A DNA stretch of 12,517 nucleotides, taken from the NCBI GenBank assembly GCA_015490675.1, contig WFXI01000005.1, positions 1-12,517 on the forward strand, given 5' to 3'. Below, piece after piece: positions 6,327 to 11,921 of the stretch. Every line of letters begins with the position of its first letter. Within the stretch, counting starts at the first letter, position 1. The notes under the pieces are model-generated. The model did no database searches. It worked only from the letters and a program-made list of their open reading frames with translations, and had not been told where the DNA came from. A program made the position numbers and the translations under genes. The DNA is from Hydrogenothermaceae bacterium. Lineage in GTDB: Bacteria; Aquificota; Aquificia; Aquificales; Hydrogenothermaceae.

Positions 6327-8318
6327 TTAGTTTTTAGCTTTAAATACTACTATATAAGGAAAATTATCATAAATCTTTTCAAATAAGGGATTTTTTAAAC
6401 TAAGGAAAAATAGTTTATTAAAAGTAGTATTGTAAAACACAGGTATTATATAGGAAAAGTAAAGTTCTTGTTTTTCAGGTATATGTATAATTTCCAAAAT
6501 CCATTTTTTTTCAGAAGGAGTTTTTAATTTAAAATCTATTTCTTCAACAACTTGTTTTGCTCTATCTACAAAGACAGTTTTTATAATACTAGGTTCCTTT
6601 TTTAATTCTACTAAAGATGGAGTCCACAATAAAGTTTTTGTATTTGCATTAAATATAAATTTTTTACAATCGTATAAAGATTTATTTATGAATTCACATT
6701 TAGCTATGTTTTTTACCATTGGAATTTCAAAATTTTTGATGTCTGTGTTATAAACTCCCTGTCGTGTTGTTTCTACTTCAAAAAGCATTCTTTTTGTTAA
6801 AAACATATAAACTGTATTTTTGGGAGGATGAGTATAGTTATTTACTTTATAGTCAAACTCTTTTAAAGATAATTTAGAATATTCATCAAAAAAGTGATTT
6901 GTTATAAACGAGATTAATTTATAACTTTTTTCTAAAGAAGTAGTATATAATGAGTTTGCTATAGCAAAATTTTTTATTATGTTTTGATTTCCATTGTCTA
7001 CATAAACACCTCTATCTAGTAAGTATTTCAATGGATACCCATATGACCAGGTATGCCATATATAAGACTTGTTATCTAATTTCTCTTTTACTTCTTTTAG
7101 AGAATAGAATGTTTCATTATCTATTATTAGTCGTGGTTTTATTAAACCTATAGAAACTGGGAAAGAAGATATAATAATTAACAATATTAGGGCTAATTTA
7201 TAAATTCCTTTATTTAAGAAGGGTAACTTTTTTGTTAAAAACTTGTACAAACTGTAATAAAAATATCCAACACCTAGACCTATAAATGGGATTAAATACA
7301 TTAAAAATCTTACTCCAGATTTAAAAGATAAAATTCCAATTGCAATAATAGGAATAGCAACAGAAATATATTTAAAATGGTTTTTGAATATTAAAATTAA
7401 TCCTACTATACCTATTATAGTTAGCATTGTATTATCTGTGATAGCCATTAAAAAAGTATTCCAGCTTACAGGTTGCAATTCTGTTATATGTTTTTTTATT
7501 GATTCTGGGATAAAGCTTGATGCTTCAGGTTGTTTAAAAGTATAAAAAATAACTTTATTAAAAGCATCAAATATGCCTATTTTTGCGAAAGACCATAATG
7601 CTACAATGTAAATAGTTATATTTAGTAAGAAGTTTTTAAGAAGTATTTTATTATTCTTAATTTCCTTGTAGTAATAGCTTATAGCTCCTAATATAATAGA
7701 TACTAGGAAAACATCTGCAAATAGGGGCTTTTTGTACCACCACATAAACAGATTGAAGCTAATAATAAGAGTAAGAGTATATATAATTGAAACTTTGAGA
7801 TTTTTTAAATTTTCTATAAGTTTTACTATTAAAAATAAAATTAAAAATATAAAAAACAGAATTAAACTATCTGTATCAAACCTGCCAGGTACATTCCTCC
7901 CAAAGTATACAGGGTTTAAACTCCCAAGTATAGCTCCACCAATAAAAGCATATATAGGTAGAAATTTTCTTGTATACAAATACATAGAGAAAATAAATAA
8001 AGGAGCTAAAATTACAGATGTCCAGATTATAATTGTTTCAAGTTTTATGTTTAAAAACTTGACCAGAATATAAGCTATATAAGAATGCATAGGAACTGGA
8101 TAAGGAAAAATTGAAAAGTCAGGTACATTGGTAAGATAGTCTATTGCTTTATAGGAGTCCTCTAATAATTTCTTTGCTAGATATGCGTAGTAATATCCAT
8201 CGTAAGAAGTTAGTACATTTTCTTTGTTAGAAAATATGTGTAAACCGTCTATGTAAAAATATAAATTGACAAAGTAAATTAGAGTAAGTAAAAAAATTAC
8301 TAAAATTTTTCTATTCAC
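6327..8318 (-). CDS. pglB: STT3/PglB-type oligosaccharyltransferase, probably pilin-dedicated, with altered WWDYG motif
   Basis: A 663-residue GT-C membrane enzyme of the STT3 family, which transfers lipid-linked glycans to Asn in N-x-S/T sequons on the periplasmic side. It resembles Campylobacter PglB throughout: D40 in TSYDGYYYAY (first acidic motif), the D148-T-D150 motif in GRFDTDS, FMWWYKKP after it, HITELQPVSW with E280 (flexible-loop glutamate), FKSGVRF with R337, and SYGYPLKYLLDRGVYVDNGNQ near 425-445. About 13 membrane segments occupy residues 1-395, followed by a periplasmic domain. The signature WWDYG reads TWSYG (423-427), so the Asp and first Trp that contact the +2 Ser/Thr are replaced. 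The MxxI contact reads M511-LFE. The GTG start at 8318 overlaps the preceding pilin gene by 8 nt (GTGAATAG), with a weak AGAG upstream. No glycan-assembly genes lie nearby. Confidence 0.88.
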   Translation of the reverse strand: MNRKILVIFLLTLIYFVNLYFYIDGLHIFSNKENVLTSYDGYYYAYLAKKLLEDSYKAIDYLTNVPDFSIFPYPVPMHSYIAYILVKFLNIKLETIIIWTSVILAPLFIFSMYLYTRKFLPIYAFIGGAILGSLNPVYFGRNVPGRFDTDSLILFFIFLILFLIVKLIENLKNLKVSIIYTLTLIISFNLFMWWYKKPLFADVFLVSIILGAISYYYKEIKNNKILLKNFLLNITIYIVALWSFAKIGIFDAFNKVIFYTFKQPEASSFIPESIKKHITELQPVSWNTFLMAITDNTMLTIIGIVGLILIFKNHFKYISVAIPIIAIGILSFKSGVRFLMYLIPFIGLGVGYFYYSLYKFLTKKLPFLNKGIYKLALILLIIISSFPVSIGLIKPRLIIDNETFYSLKEVKEKLDNKSYIWHTWSYGYPLKYLLDRGVYVDNGNQNIIKNFAIANSLYTTSLEKSYKLISFITNHFFDEYSKLSLKEFDYKVNNYTHPPKNTVYMFLTKRMLFEVETTRQGVYNTDIKNFEIPMVKNIAKCEFINKSLYDCKKFIFNANTKTLLWTPSLVELKKEPSIIKTVFVDRAKQVVEEIDFKLKTPSEKKWILEIIHIPEKQELYFSYIIPVFYNTTFNKLFFLSLKNPLFEKIYDNFPYIVVFKAKN

Positions 8319-8655
8319 AATTTACTCTATTATAAGAGTCTATAGAACAGGTTATTGTGTATCCTTCTATTGTAAATGTGCAGTTTGATGTTGTTATATA
8401 AAATAAACCGCTGTTTTCTGAGAGAGATATTGGACATACTGTGTTTGCCTGAGGAATGGGACAATCTAGTGATGTAATTGAACTATTGTTTGTGTACTCT
8501 GTTGCAAGTTCGTTAATACATACTCTCATAGCATCTATAGCGGCAGAAACAGCGCTTCTTTTTTTATATTTTGTGTACTGAGGGATAGCTATCGCTGCTA
8601 AAATAGCAATAATAGCTATCACTACTAACAGTTCAATTATAGTAAATCCCCTCAT
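8311..8655 (-). CDS. pilA: Type IV pilin, second paralogue, with a three-residue leader
   Basis: A 114-residue type IVa-like pilin. The leader is only MRG, followed by G|FTIIELLVVIAIIAILAAIAIPQYTKYKKR, the canonical assembly helix with F+1 and E+5. The mature protein has six cysteines (C43 in the helix, then DC, VC, NC, TC and the final NC-E). The C-terminal pattern (TC.....NRVNCE) resembles that of its neighbour (SC....NGRVSCE). An N54-S-S56 sequon (TNNSS) lies in the region between helix and sheet. The only in-frame start is ATG at 8655, with GGGAG about 9 nt upstream. The gene lies behind the strong terminator that follows the first pilin gene, so it probably depends on read-through or a weak own promoter. 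Its end overlaps the oligosaccharyltransferase start, suggesting co-expression of pilin and transferase. It may be a minor or alternative major pilin. Confidence 0.9.
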   Translation of the reverse strand: MRGFTIIELLVVIAIIAILAAIAIPQYTKYKKRSAVSAAIDAMRVCINELATEYTNNSSITSLDCPIPQANTVCPISLSENSGLFYITTSNCTFTIEGYTITCSIDSYNRVNCE

Positions 8656-8682
8656 TATTCTATCTCCCGAAAAAGCAAAAAT

Positions 8683-8709
8683 AAAAAAAAGGGGGAACCC
8701 CCTTTTTTT
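8683..8709 (-). terminator. Strong intrinsic terminator or attenuator between the two pilin genes
   Basis: The plus strand reads A8-GGGGG-AA-CCCCC-T7, so the minus-strand transcript has a GC stem with a tiny loop followed by eight U. The stem can extend through A-U pairs. It lies about 27 nt after the stop of the first pilin gene and 28 nt before the second. It would end most transcripts from the sigma-54 promoter and leave a reduced level for pilin 2 plus the transferase. The symmetry would let it work on the plus strand too, but no plus-strand gene ends here. Confidence 0.85.
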
Positions 8710-8735
8710 ATTAAATATATTTTTTCACTAAAATA

Positions 8736-9152
8736 TTATTCACAAGACACTCTTCCATTTGAAGAGTTATATAAGCAAGATAAGCTATAACCAGAATAAG
8801 TTACAGTAAATGTACTTCCTGGGGATACTCCTTCAATTGTAGAAACTTCTCCTGTATTGTTGTCTAAAACTATGTCAATTTGAGTATCTCCAACCTGACA
8901 AGAATAACTAGTAGAACCATTATCAGCATAAATTGCAGAAGCTTCTGAGATACATTGAGCTAATGCACCAGATGCTGCGGATACGGCAGCTTTTCTTTTG
9001 TATTTTGTAAATTGTGGAATAGCAATTGCTGCTAAAATTGCAATAATTGCAATAACTACAAGTAGCTCAATAAGTGTGAAACCTTTTTGAGCCCTTCTTT
9101 TTTCTTCTTTACGCTCTTCCTTTTGTTCCAGAGCCAACTCTTGGTACATCAT
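8736..9152 (-). CDS. pilA: Major type IV pilin (PilA) with a long charged leader
   Basis: A 138-residue prepilin. A 24-residue leader, rich in Glu, Lys and Arg (EQKEERKEEKRRAQKG), precedes G|FTLIELLVVIAIIAILAAIAIPQFTKYKRK with F+1 and E+5. The mature pilin is 114 residues, the size of compact type IVa pilins. It has four cysteines (C43 in the helix, SC, SC, and a last SC-E) and sequons at N54-G-S, N-N-T and N-S-S. The long leader is type IVb-like, but the mature Phe1 is type IVa-like. The start is chosen from AAGGAGG at 9161-9167, 8 nt before the ATG at 9152. A second ATG follows directly at 9149, and no later Met occurs before the cleavage site. A likely sigma-54 promoter lies upstream and a strong terminator follows. 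Both suggest a highly expressed single-gene transcript, which fits the major subunit. Confidence 0.93.
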   Translation of the reverse strand: MMYQELALEQKEERKEEKRRAQKGFTLIELLVVIAIIAILAAIAIPQFTKYKRKAAVSAASGALAQCISEASAIYADNGSTSYSCQVGDTQIDIVLDNNTGEVSTIEGVSPGSTFTVTYSGYSLSCLYNSSNGRVSCE

Positions 9153-9160
9153 TTTACATA

Positions 9161-9167
9161 CCTCCTT
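9161..9167 (-). promoter_or_regulatory. Ribosome binding site of the major pilin gene
   Basis: AAGGAGG on the minus strand, 8 nt before the ATG at 9152. It is near-perfect anti-Shine-Dalgarno complementarity and the strongest in the region along with that of glyA. It supports the unusually long 24-residue leader rather than an internal start. Confidence 0.8.
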
Positions 9168-9197
9168 AATGGTTTTAATATTTTCTGTATTTAATTA

Positions 9198-9214
9198 TAC
9201 AATATATATGCCAA
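9198..9214 (-). promoter_or_regulatory. Probable sigma-54 promoter (-24/-12) of the major pilin gene
   Basis: The minus strand reads TTGGCATATATATTGTA, against the consensus TTGGCACGNNNNTTGCW. The -24 GG and the -12 element are at exactly the right spacing, with GT in place of GC at -12. The predicted start is near 9187, giving a leader of about 35 nt. Pilin genes in many bacteria are driven by sigma-54 with PilS/PilR. An overlapping TATAAT (9199-9194) could instead serve sigma-70, but the -35 at the right distance (ATAATT) is poor. Confidence 0.6.
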
Positions 9215-9240
9215 AAATTATTTAGGTTATAAGCAAATGT

Positions 9241-9259
9241 TATGACAATAATTGTCATA
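9241..9259. promoter_or_regulatory. 19-nt palindrome, candidate operator in the pilin/rhodanese divergent region
   Basis: TATGACAAT-A-ATTGTCATA is a perfect 9-bp inverted repeat with a one-base centre. Its core TGACAAT-N-ATTGTCA has the 7-1-7 architecture of Fur-family boxes (Fur TGATAAT-N-ATTATCA, PerR TTATAAT-N-ATTATAA), with one base changed per half. It covers the -35 and part of the spacer of the predicted rhodanese promoter, as expected for a repressor site. Its centre is also at about -63 from the predicted pilin start, so it could bind an activator such as PilR. A lone TTGTCAA recurs at 9284-9290. Confidence 0.55.
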
Positions 9260-9270
9260 TTTTATATGAT
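9242..9270 (+). promoter_or_regulatory. Sigma-70-type promoter of the rhodanese gene
   Basis: ATGACA (9242-9247, five of six bases match TTGACA), a 17-nt spacer, and TATGAT (9265-9270, five of six match TATAAT). The predicted start is near 9277, about 27 nt before the TTG codon at 9304. The palindrome at 9241-9259 overlaps the -35 completely. Confidence 0.55.
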
Positions 9271-9288
9271 TTAGTAAAAATTTTTGTC

Positions 9289-9306
9289 AAGGAGAAGAAT
9301 AAGTTG
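9289..9306 (+). promoter_or_regulatory. Ribosome binding site that sets the TTG start of the rhodanese gene
   Basis: AAGGAG (9289-9294) lies 9 nt before TTG at 9304-9306. The first in-frame ATG is at 9447, inside the rhodanese fold, and would remove the membrane anchor. TTG is therefore the likely start. Confidence 0.7.
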
Positions 9307-9708
9307 AATATAGGTAATTTTATATTTCTACTAATTTTTGTCTTTTTTATTTTGTTTTTTCTTTATAAGAAAGGAATTATTTTTGCAAATTTTGAAAAAT
9401 TATCTCCCAAAGAAGCATATAGCCTCATTCAAAAAGAAAGAAACAATGTATTTATTTTAGATGTTAGAACTCCTCAAGAAGTAAAAGTAGATGGAAAGAT
9501 AAAGGGCTCTGTTTTAATTCCTTTATATGAACTTTCTAAAAAAGTTAATCAAATTCCAAAAGATAAAAAAATTATTGTTTATTGCAGAAGTGGTAATAGA
9601 AGTGTTTCTGCTTCTAGATTTTTATCATCTTTAGGATATGAGGTTTATAATTTAGAGGGTGGAATAAATGCCTGGAAAGAAGAAGGTTTACCTGTTAAAC
9701 AAAAATAG
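9304..9708 (+). CDS. Membrane-anchored single-domain rhodanese (sulfurtransferase)
   Basis: A 134-residue protein with one N-terminal membrane segment (about residues 5-21, then YKKG) and a rhodanese homology domain. Family landmarks are LDVRTPQEV (52-60), the persulfide-forming active-site loop C94-R-S-G-N-R-S, and LEGGINAWKEEGLPV near the C terminus. Single-domain rhodaneses carry sulfane sulfur on the active cysteine and take part in sulfide, thiosulfate or cyanide metabolism or in sulfur trafficking. The six-residue CRSGNRS loop is the sulfur-type rather than the phosphatase-type loop. Positive residues (YKK) after the helix suggest the domain may face the cytoplasm, though an uncleaved signal and a periplasmic domain are possible. 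It is transcribed divergently from the major pilin gene, has its own promoter with an overlapping palindrome, and its 3' end overlaps the convergent ABC ATPase gene by 14 nt. Confidence 0.9.
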   Translation: MNIGNFIFLLIFVFFILFFLYKKGIIFANFEKLSPKEAYSLIQKERNNVFILDVRTPQEVKVDGKIKGSVLIPLYELSKKVNQIPKDKKIIVYCRSGNRSVSASRFLSSLGYEVYNLEGGINAWKEEGLPVKQK

Positions 9709-10471
9709 GTCTAGATTGTAATAATTTTTTTGCATATTCAGTTTTAGGGTTTTCAAAAAACTCATAAACATTAGAGCACTCTAAAATTTCTCCTTTATAC
9801 ATTAGATAAACTCTATCTGCTACCTGTGCTACAACCCCTAAATCGTGGGTTATTAATAAAATCCCCATTCCTTTTTCTTTTAACTTTACGAAAAGTTCTA
9901 GTATTTTTGCTGCAACTGTAACATCTAAGGCTGTAGTTGGCTCATCTGCCAGTAAAATATCTGGATTATTTACAATTGCTATTGCTATGGCAACTCTTTG
10001 TTTTAAGCCTCCAGAAAGTTCGTGGGGATATTGATTAAACCTTTTTTGTTGTTCAGGGATATTTACAATTTCCATAGTTTTTAAAGCTATTTCTTTTGCC
10101 TCTTCTTTTGATATATTTTTATGAGCCAGTATGGTTTCTACAATTTGTTCTCCAACTGTTAAAAGGGGGTTTAAAACGGCTGAAGGTTCTTGAAAAACCA
10201 TAGAAATTTTATTTCCTCTAATTTTTCTTATTTCTTTATCAGAAAGTTCTAATAAGTTTTCTATATTATCAAAGGAAATCCTCCCAGAAACAATAGAGTT
10301 CCTAGGAAGAAGTTTTAAAATAGAATGACAACTTACACTTTTTCCACTACCAGATTCGCCTACTAAACAAACAATTTCACCTTTGTTTACTTCAAAAGAT
10401 ACATTTTCAACAGCTTTTATGACTTCATCTTTAACTTTAAAAGATACATTTAAATTTTTTACCTTTAGCAC
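9695..10471 (-). CDS. ABC transporter ATPase of the Dpp/Opp/Nik (peptide/nickel) type
   Basis: A 258-residue nucleotide-binding subunit. Walker A is GESGSGKS (38-45), the Q-loop is MVFQEP (Q94) followed by the Dpp/Opp-type LNPLLTVGEQI, the signature is LSGGLKQR (152-159), Walker B is ILLADEP with E177, and the H-loop is THD (H209). The C terminus stops at FENPKTEYAKKLLQSRP, where DppD/OppD proteins continue for about 60 more residues (oligo_HPY segment). The length therefore fits NikD-like subunits better. No permease or binding protein is adjacent, so the substrate cannot be told; dipeptides, oligopeptides and nickel are all possible. The GTG start is 1 nt after the stop of the DsbC-like gene and lacks a clear ribosome binding site, so translation is probably coupled. 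Its 3' end overlaps the rhodanese gene on the opposite strand by 14 nt. Confidence 0.88.
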   Translation of the reverse strand: MLKVKNLNVSFKVKDEVIKAVENVSFEVNKGEIVCLVGESGSGKSVSCHSILKLLPRNSIVSGRISFDNIENLLELSDKEIRKIRGNKISMVFQEPSAVLNPLLTVGEQIVETILAHKNISKEEAKEIALKTMEIVNIPEQQKRFNQYPHELSGGLKQRVAIAIAIVNNPDILLADEPTTALDVTVAAKILELFVKLKEKGMGILLITHDLGVVAQVADRVYLMYKGEILECSNVYEFFENPKTEYAKKLLQSRPIFV

Positions 10472-10472
10472 T

Positions 10473-11390
10473 TTACTTTAAAACATCTATTATTTGCTTT
10501 AGCTTTTCAGGTGGATATGCTCCAGATATTTTTAATCCTTTATTATTGCTTATTACAAATATTAATGTAGGTGTTCCTCCTACTTTTACACTTTTGGCAA
10601 ATTCTTTATGTGTTTTGACAATTTCTGAGCCTTTTTTACATTTATATTTTTGGCTTATTTCTTTGAGTTTCTCTTTATTACTTTGGTTTTCGAAAATTTC
10701 ATCTAATAGTTTTTTAGCTTTTTCATTTGAACTTTGACAAACAATAGCTTCAGATAATCCTTCAGCGTATTTATGGAAAGGTAGTGGATACATAATTAAT
10801 TTAAACTCAACATTTTTGTCATTTAATACTTCTTTCATAGATTGATGTAATCTTTTACAGAAAGGACATTGAGGGTCTGTTACTACTAAAATAGTTAACT
10901 CTGACTTATTTTTACCATAAGATATAACCCCTTTATCAGGTATATTATTAAGACTTACTATGCTAAAGCCTAATAAAGCAGATTCTCCGACTATATTTTT
11001 AAGTTTTTCAACTTTTTCAGCACCTAAAACTTTTTTTAGTTCATTGCTTACTTTTTTAGCTTCTTCCTTTTTTAGTTGAGCTACTCTCTCTCTTGTTACG
11101 CTTTTTCTATTTTTTATATCAACTATTTCTCCTGTAATTAAGTAGTTCAAAGAACAATCTATATAAACAGGTATTTTTCTTCCACCAACATCTAAAATTA
11201 CTTCATATATATTTTTAACTGGAGAAGGGCTAACTGAAACAGGTTTTGCGTTTCCAAGTATAGGTTTAAGAGATTGTTCAACTTTTGGTAAAGAAATATC
11301 TTTTTCCGATAAACAAGTATTCTTTGCATAGGATATTCCTGTAAGTGTAGATATTACTATTGTACTAACTAAAAAATTTTTAAATTTCAT
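10473..11390 (-). CDS. dsbC: Periplasmic thiol-disulfide isomerase, DsbC/DsbG family, with CPFC active site
   Basis: A 305-residue exported protein (signal peptide ending near SYA|KN, residue 22). The N-terminal part contains the DsbC dimerisation-domain pattern (VSPSPVKNIYEV...YLITGEIVDIKNRKSVTRERV, about 52-103). A helical linker and a thioredoxin fold follow, with TDPQCPFCKR (C175-P-F-C178) and the cis-proline loop GGTPT (P274). C218 and C251 may correspond to the structural disulfide of DsbC. C26 and C79 are extra. DsbC and DsbG repair wrong disulfides in periplasmic proteins. The active-site pair CPFC contains the proline found in DsbA's CPHC rather than DsbC's CGYC, so it may be more oxidising. 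Candidate substrates are the cysteine-rich pilins and PilY1 nearby. GGGGGA lies 5 nt before the ATG. It heads a two-gene transcript with the ABC ATPase. Confidence 0.88.
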   Translation of the reverse strand: MKFKNFLVSTIVISTLTGISYAKNTCLSEKDISLPKVEQSLKPILGNAKPVSVSPSPVKNIYEVILDVGGRKIPVYIDCSLNYLITGEIVDIKNRKSVTRERVAQLKKEEAKKVSNELKKVLGAEKVEKLKNIVGESALLGFSIVSLNNIPDKGVISYGKNKSELTILVVTDPQCPFCKRLHQSMKEVLNDKNVEFKLIMYPLPFHKYAEGLSEAIVCQSSNEKAKKLLDEIFENQSNKEKLKEISQKYKCKKGSEIVKTHKEFAKSVKVGGTPTLIFVISNNKGLKISGAYPPEKLKQIIDVLK

Positions 11391-11430
11391 AATTTCCCCC
11401 TATCTTAAGGATAAGAATTTTAGTTAATAG

Positions 11431-11436
11431 TATAAT
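11431..11436 (+). promoter_or_regulatory. -10 element of the rpiB-glyA promoter
   Basis: A perfect TATAAT, 38 nt before the rpiB ATG, followed by AAGAGG at 11462-11467 as ribosome binding site. No good -35 is visible at 16-18 nt (TTAAGG is 20 nt away). The element overlaps the minus-strand -10 of dsbC. Confidence 0.45.
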
Positions 11437-11459
11437 ATGTTTTGTAAAAATTATGTGAA
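11432..11459 (-). promoter_or_regulatory. Probable sigma-70 promoter of dsbC and the ABC ATPase
   Basis: On the minus strand, TTCACA (11459-11454, five of six bases of TTGACA), a 16-nt spacer and TATTAT (11437-11432, five of six). The predicted start is about 35 nt before the ATG at 11390. It shares its -10 bases with the divergent rpiB promoter, so the two may compete for polymerase. Confidence 0.45.
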
Positions 11460-11474
11460 AAAAAGAGGTTTTTT

Positions 11475-11921
11475 ATGAAAATAGCCATTGGAAGTGACCA
11501 TGCTGGTTATGATTTAAAGGAAATCATAAAAAATTACTTAATAGAAAAAGGATATGAAGTTGTAGATAAAGGAACAAATTCTAAAGGAAGTGTTGACTAT
11601 CCGATTTTTGGAGAAAGTGTTGCTGAAACTGTAGCTAAAGGAGAGGCAGATAGAGGAATTGTGATATGTGGAACAGGAATAGGGATTTCTATTTCTGCAA
11701 ATAAAGTTAAAGGGATTAGGGCTGCTCTTTGCACAAATGAGTATATGGCAAGAATGGCAAGAAAACACAATGATGCAAATGTTTTGGCACTTGGAGCTAG
11801 GGTTTTAGGAATAGATTTAGCATTATCAATTGTTGAGACATTTTTAAATACAGAGTTTGAAGGTGGTAGACACGAAAGAAGAGTTCATTTAATTCATAAC
11901 ATAGAACAGTTAAAACTTTAA
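11475..11921 (+). CDS. rpiB: Ribose-5-phosphate isomerase B
   Basis: RpiB interconverts ribulose 5-phosphate and ribose 5-phosphate in the cytoplasm, in the non-oxidative pentose phosphate pathway. At 148 residues it has the usual length. The sequence shows GSDHAGYDLK (D8, H9), the YPIFG segment, the catalytic-cysteine loop VICGTGIGISISANK (C65 as base, followed by the anion hole G66-T67-G68), and RKHNDANVLALGARV with H98. GGRHERRV, whose arginines bind the phosphate, lies near the C terminus. C65 indicates a true ribose-phosphate isomerase rather than a distant LacA/B-type enzyme. It is followed after 15 nt by glyA, so the two are probably co-transcribed, linking pentose phosphate and one-carbon supply for nucleotide synthesis. 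Confidence 0.96.
   Translation: MKIAIGSDHAGYDLKEIIKNYLIEKGYEVVDKGTNSKGSVDYPIFGESVAETVAKGEADRGIVICGTGIGISISANKVKGIRAALCTNEYMARMARKHNDANVLALGARVLGIDLALSIVETFLNTEFEGGRHERRVHLIHNIEQLKL

Noticed and set aside
6300..6360. Possible bidirectional terminator between pilX and the convergent transferase gene
   Set aside because: A/T-rich with short T runs but no convincing GC stem; only 5 nt separate the two stops.
7732..8073. Open plus-strand frame of 113 codons inside the transferase gene
   Set aside because: Antisense to membrane helices of the STT3 protein; Lys/Ile-rich product with no supporting signals.
8590..9075. Possible recent duplication of the pilin genes
   Set aside because: The N-terminal helices are nearly identical as protein, but the DNA differs at many third positions and the C-terminal parts differ. 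The duplication, if any, is old.
9284..9290. Third TTGTCA half-site near the rhodanese start as an operator repeat
   Set aside because: A single 6-7 base match in A/T-rich DNA is expected by chance and it has no partner half. It is mentioned only with the palindrome.
10546..10737. Open plus-strand frame of 63 codons inside dsbC
   Set aside because: Antisense to the thioredoxin fold with its CPFC and cis-Pro motifs.
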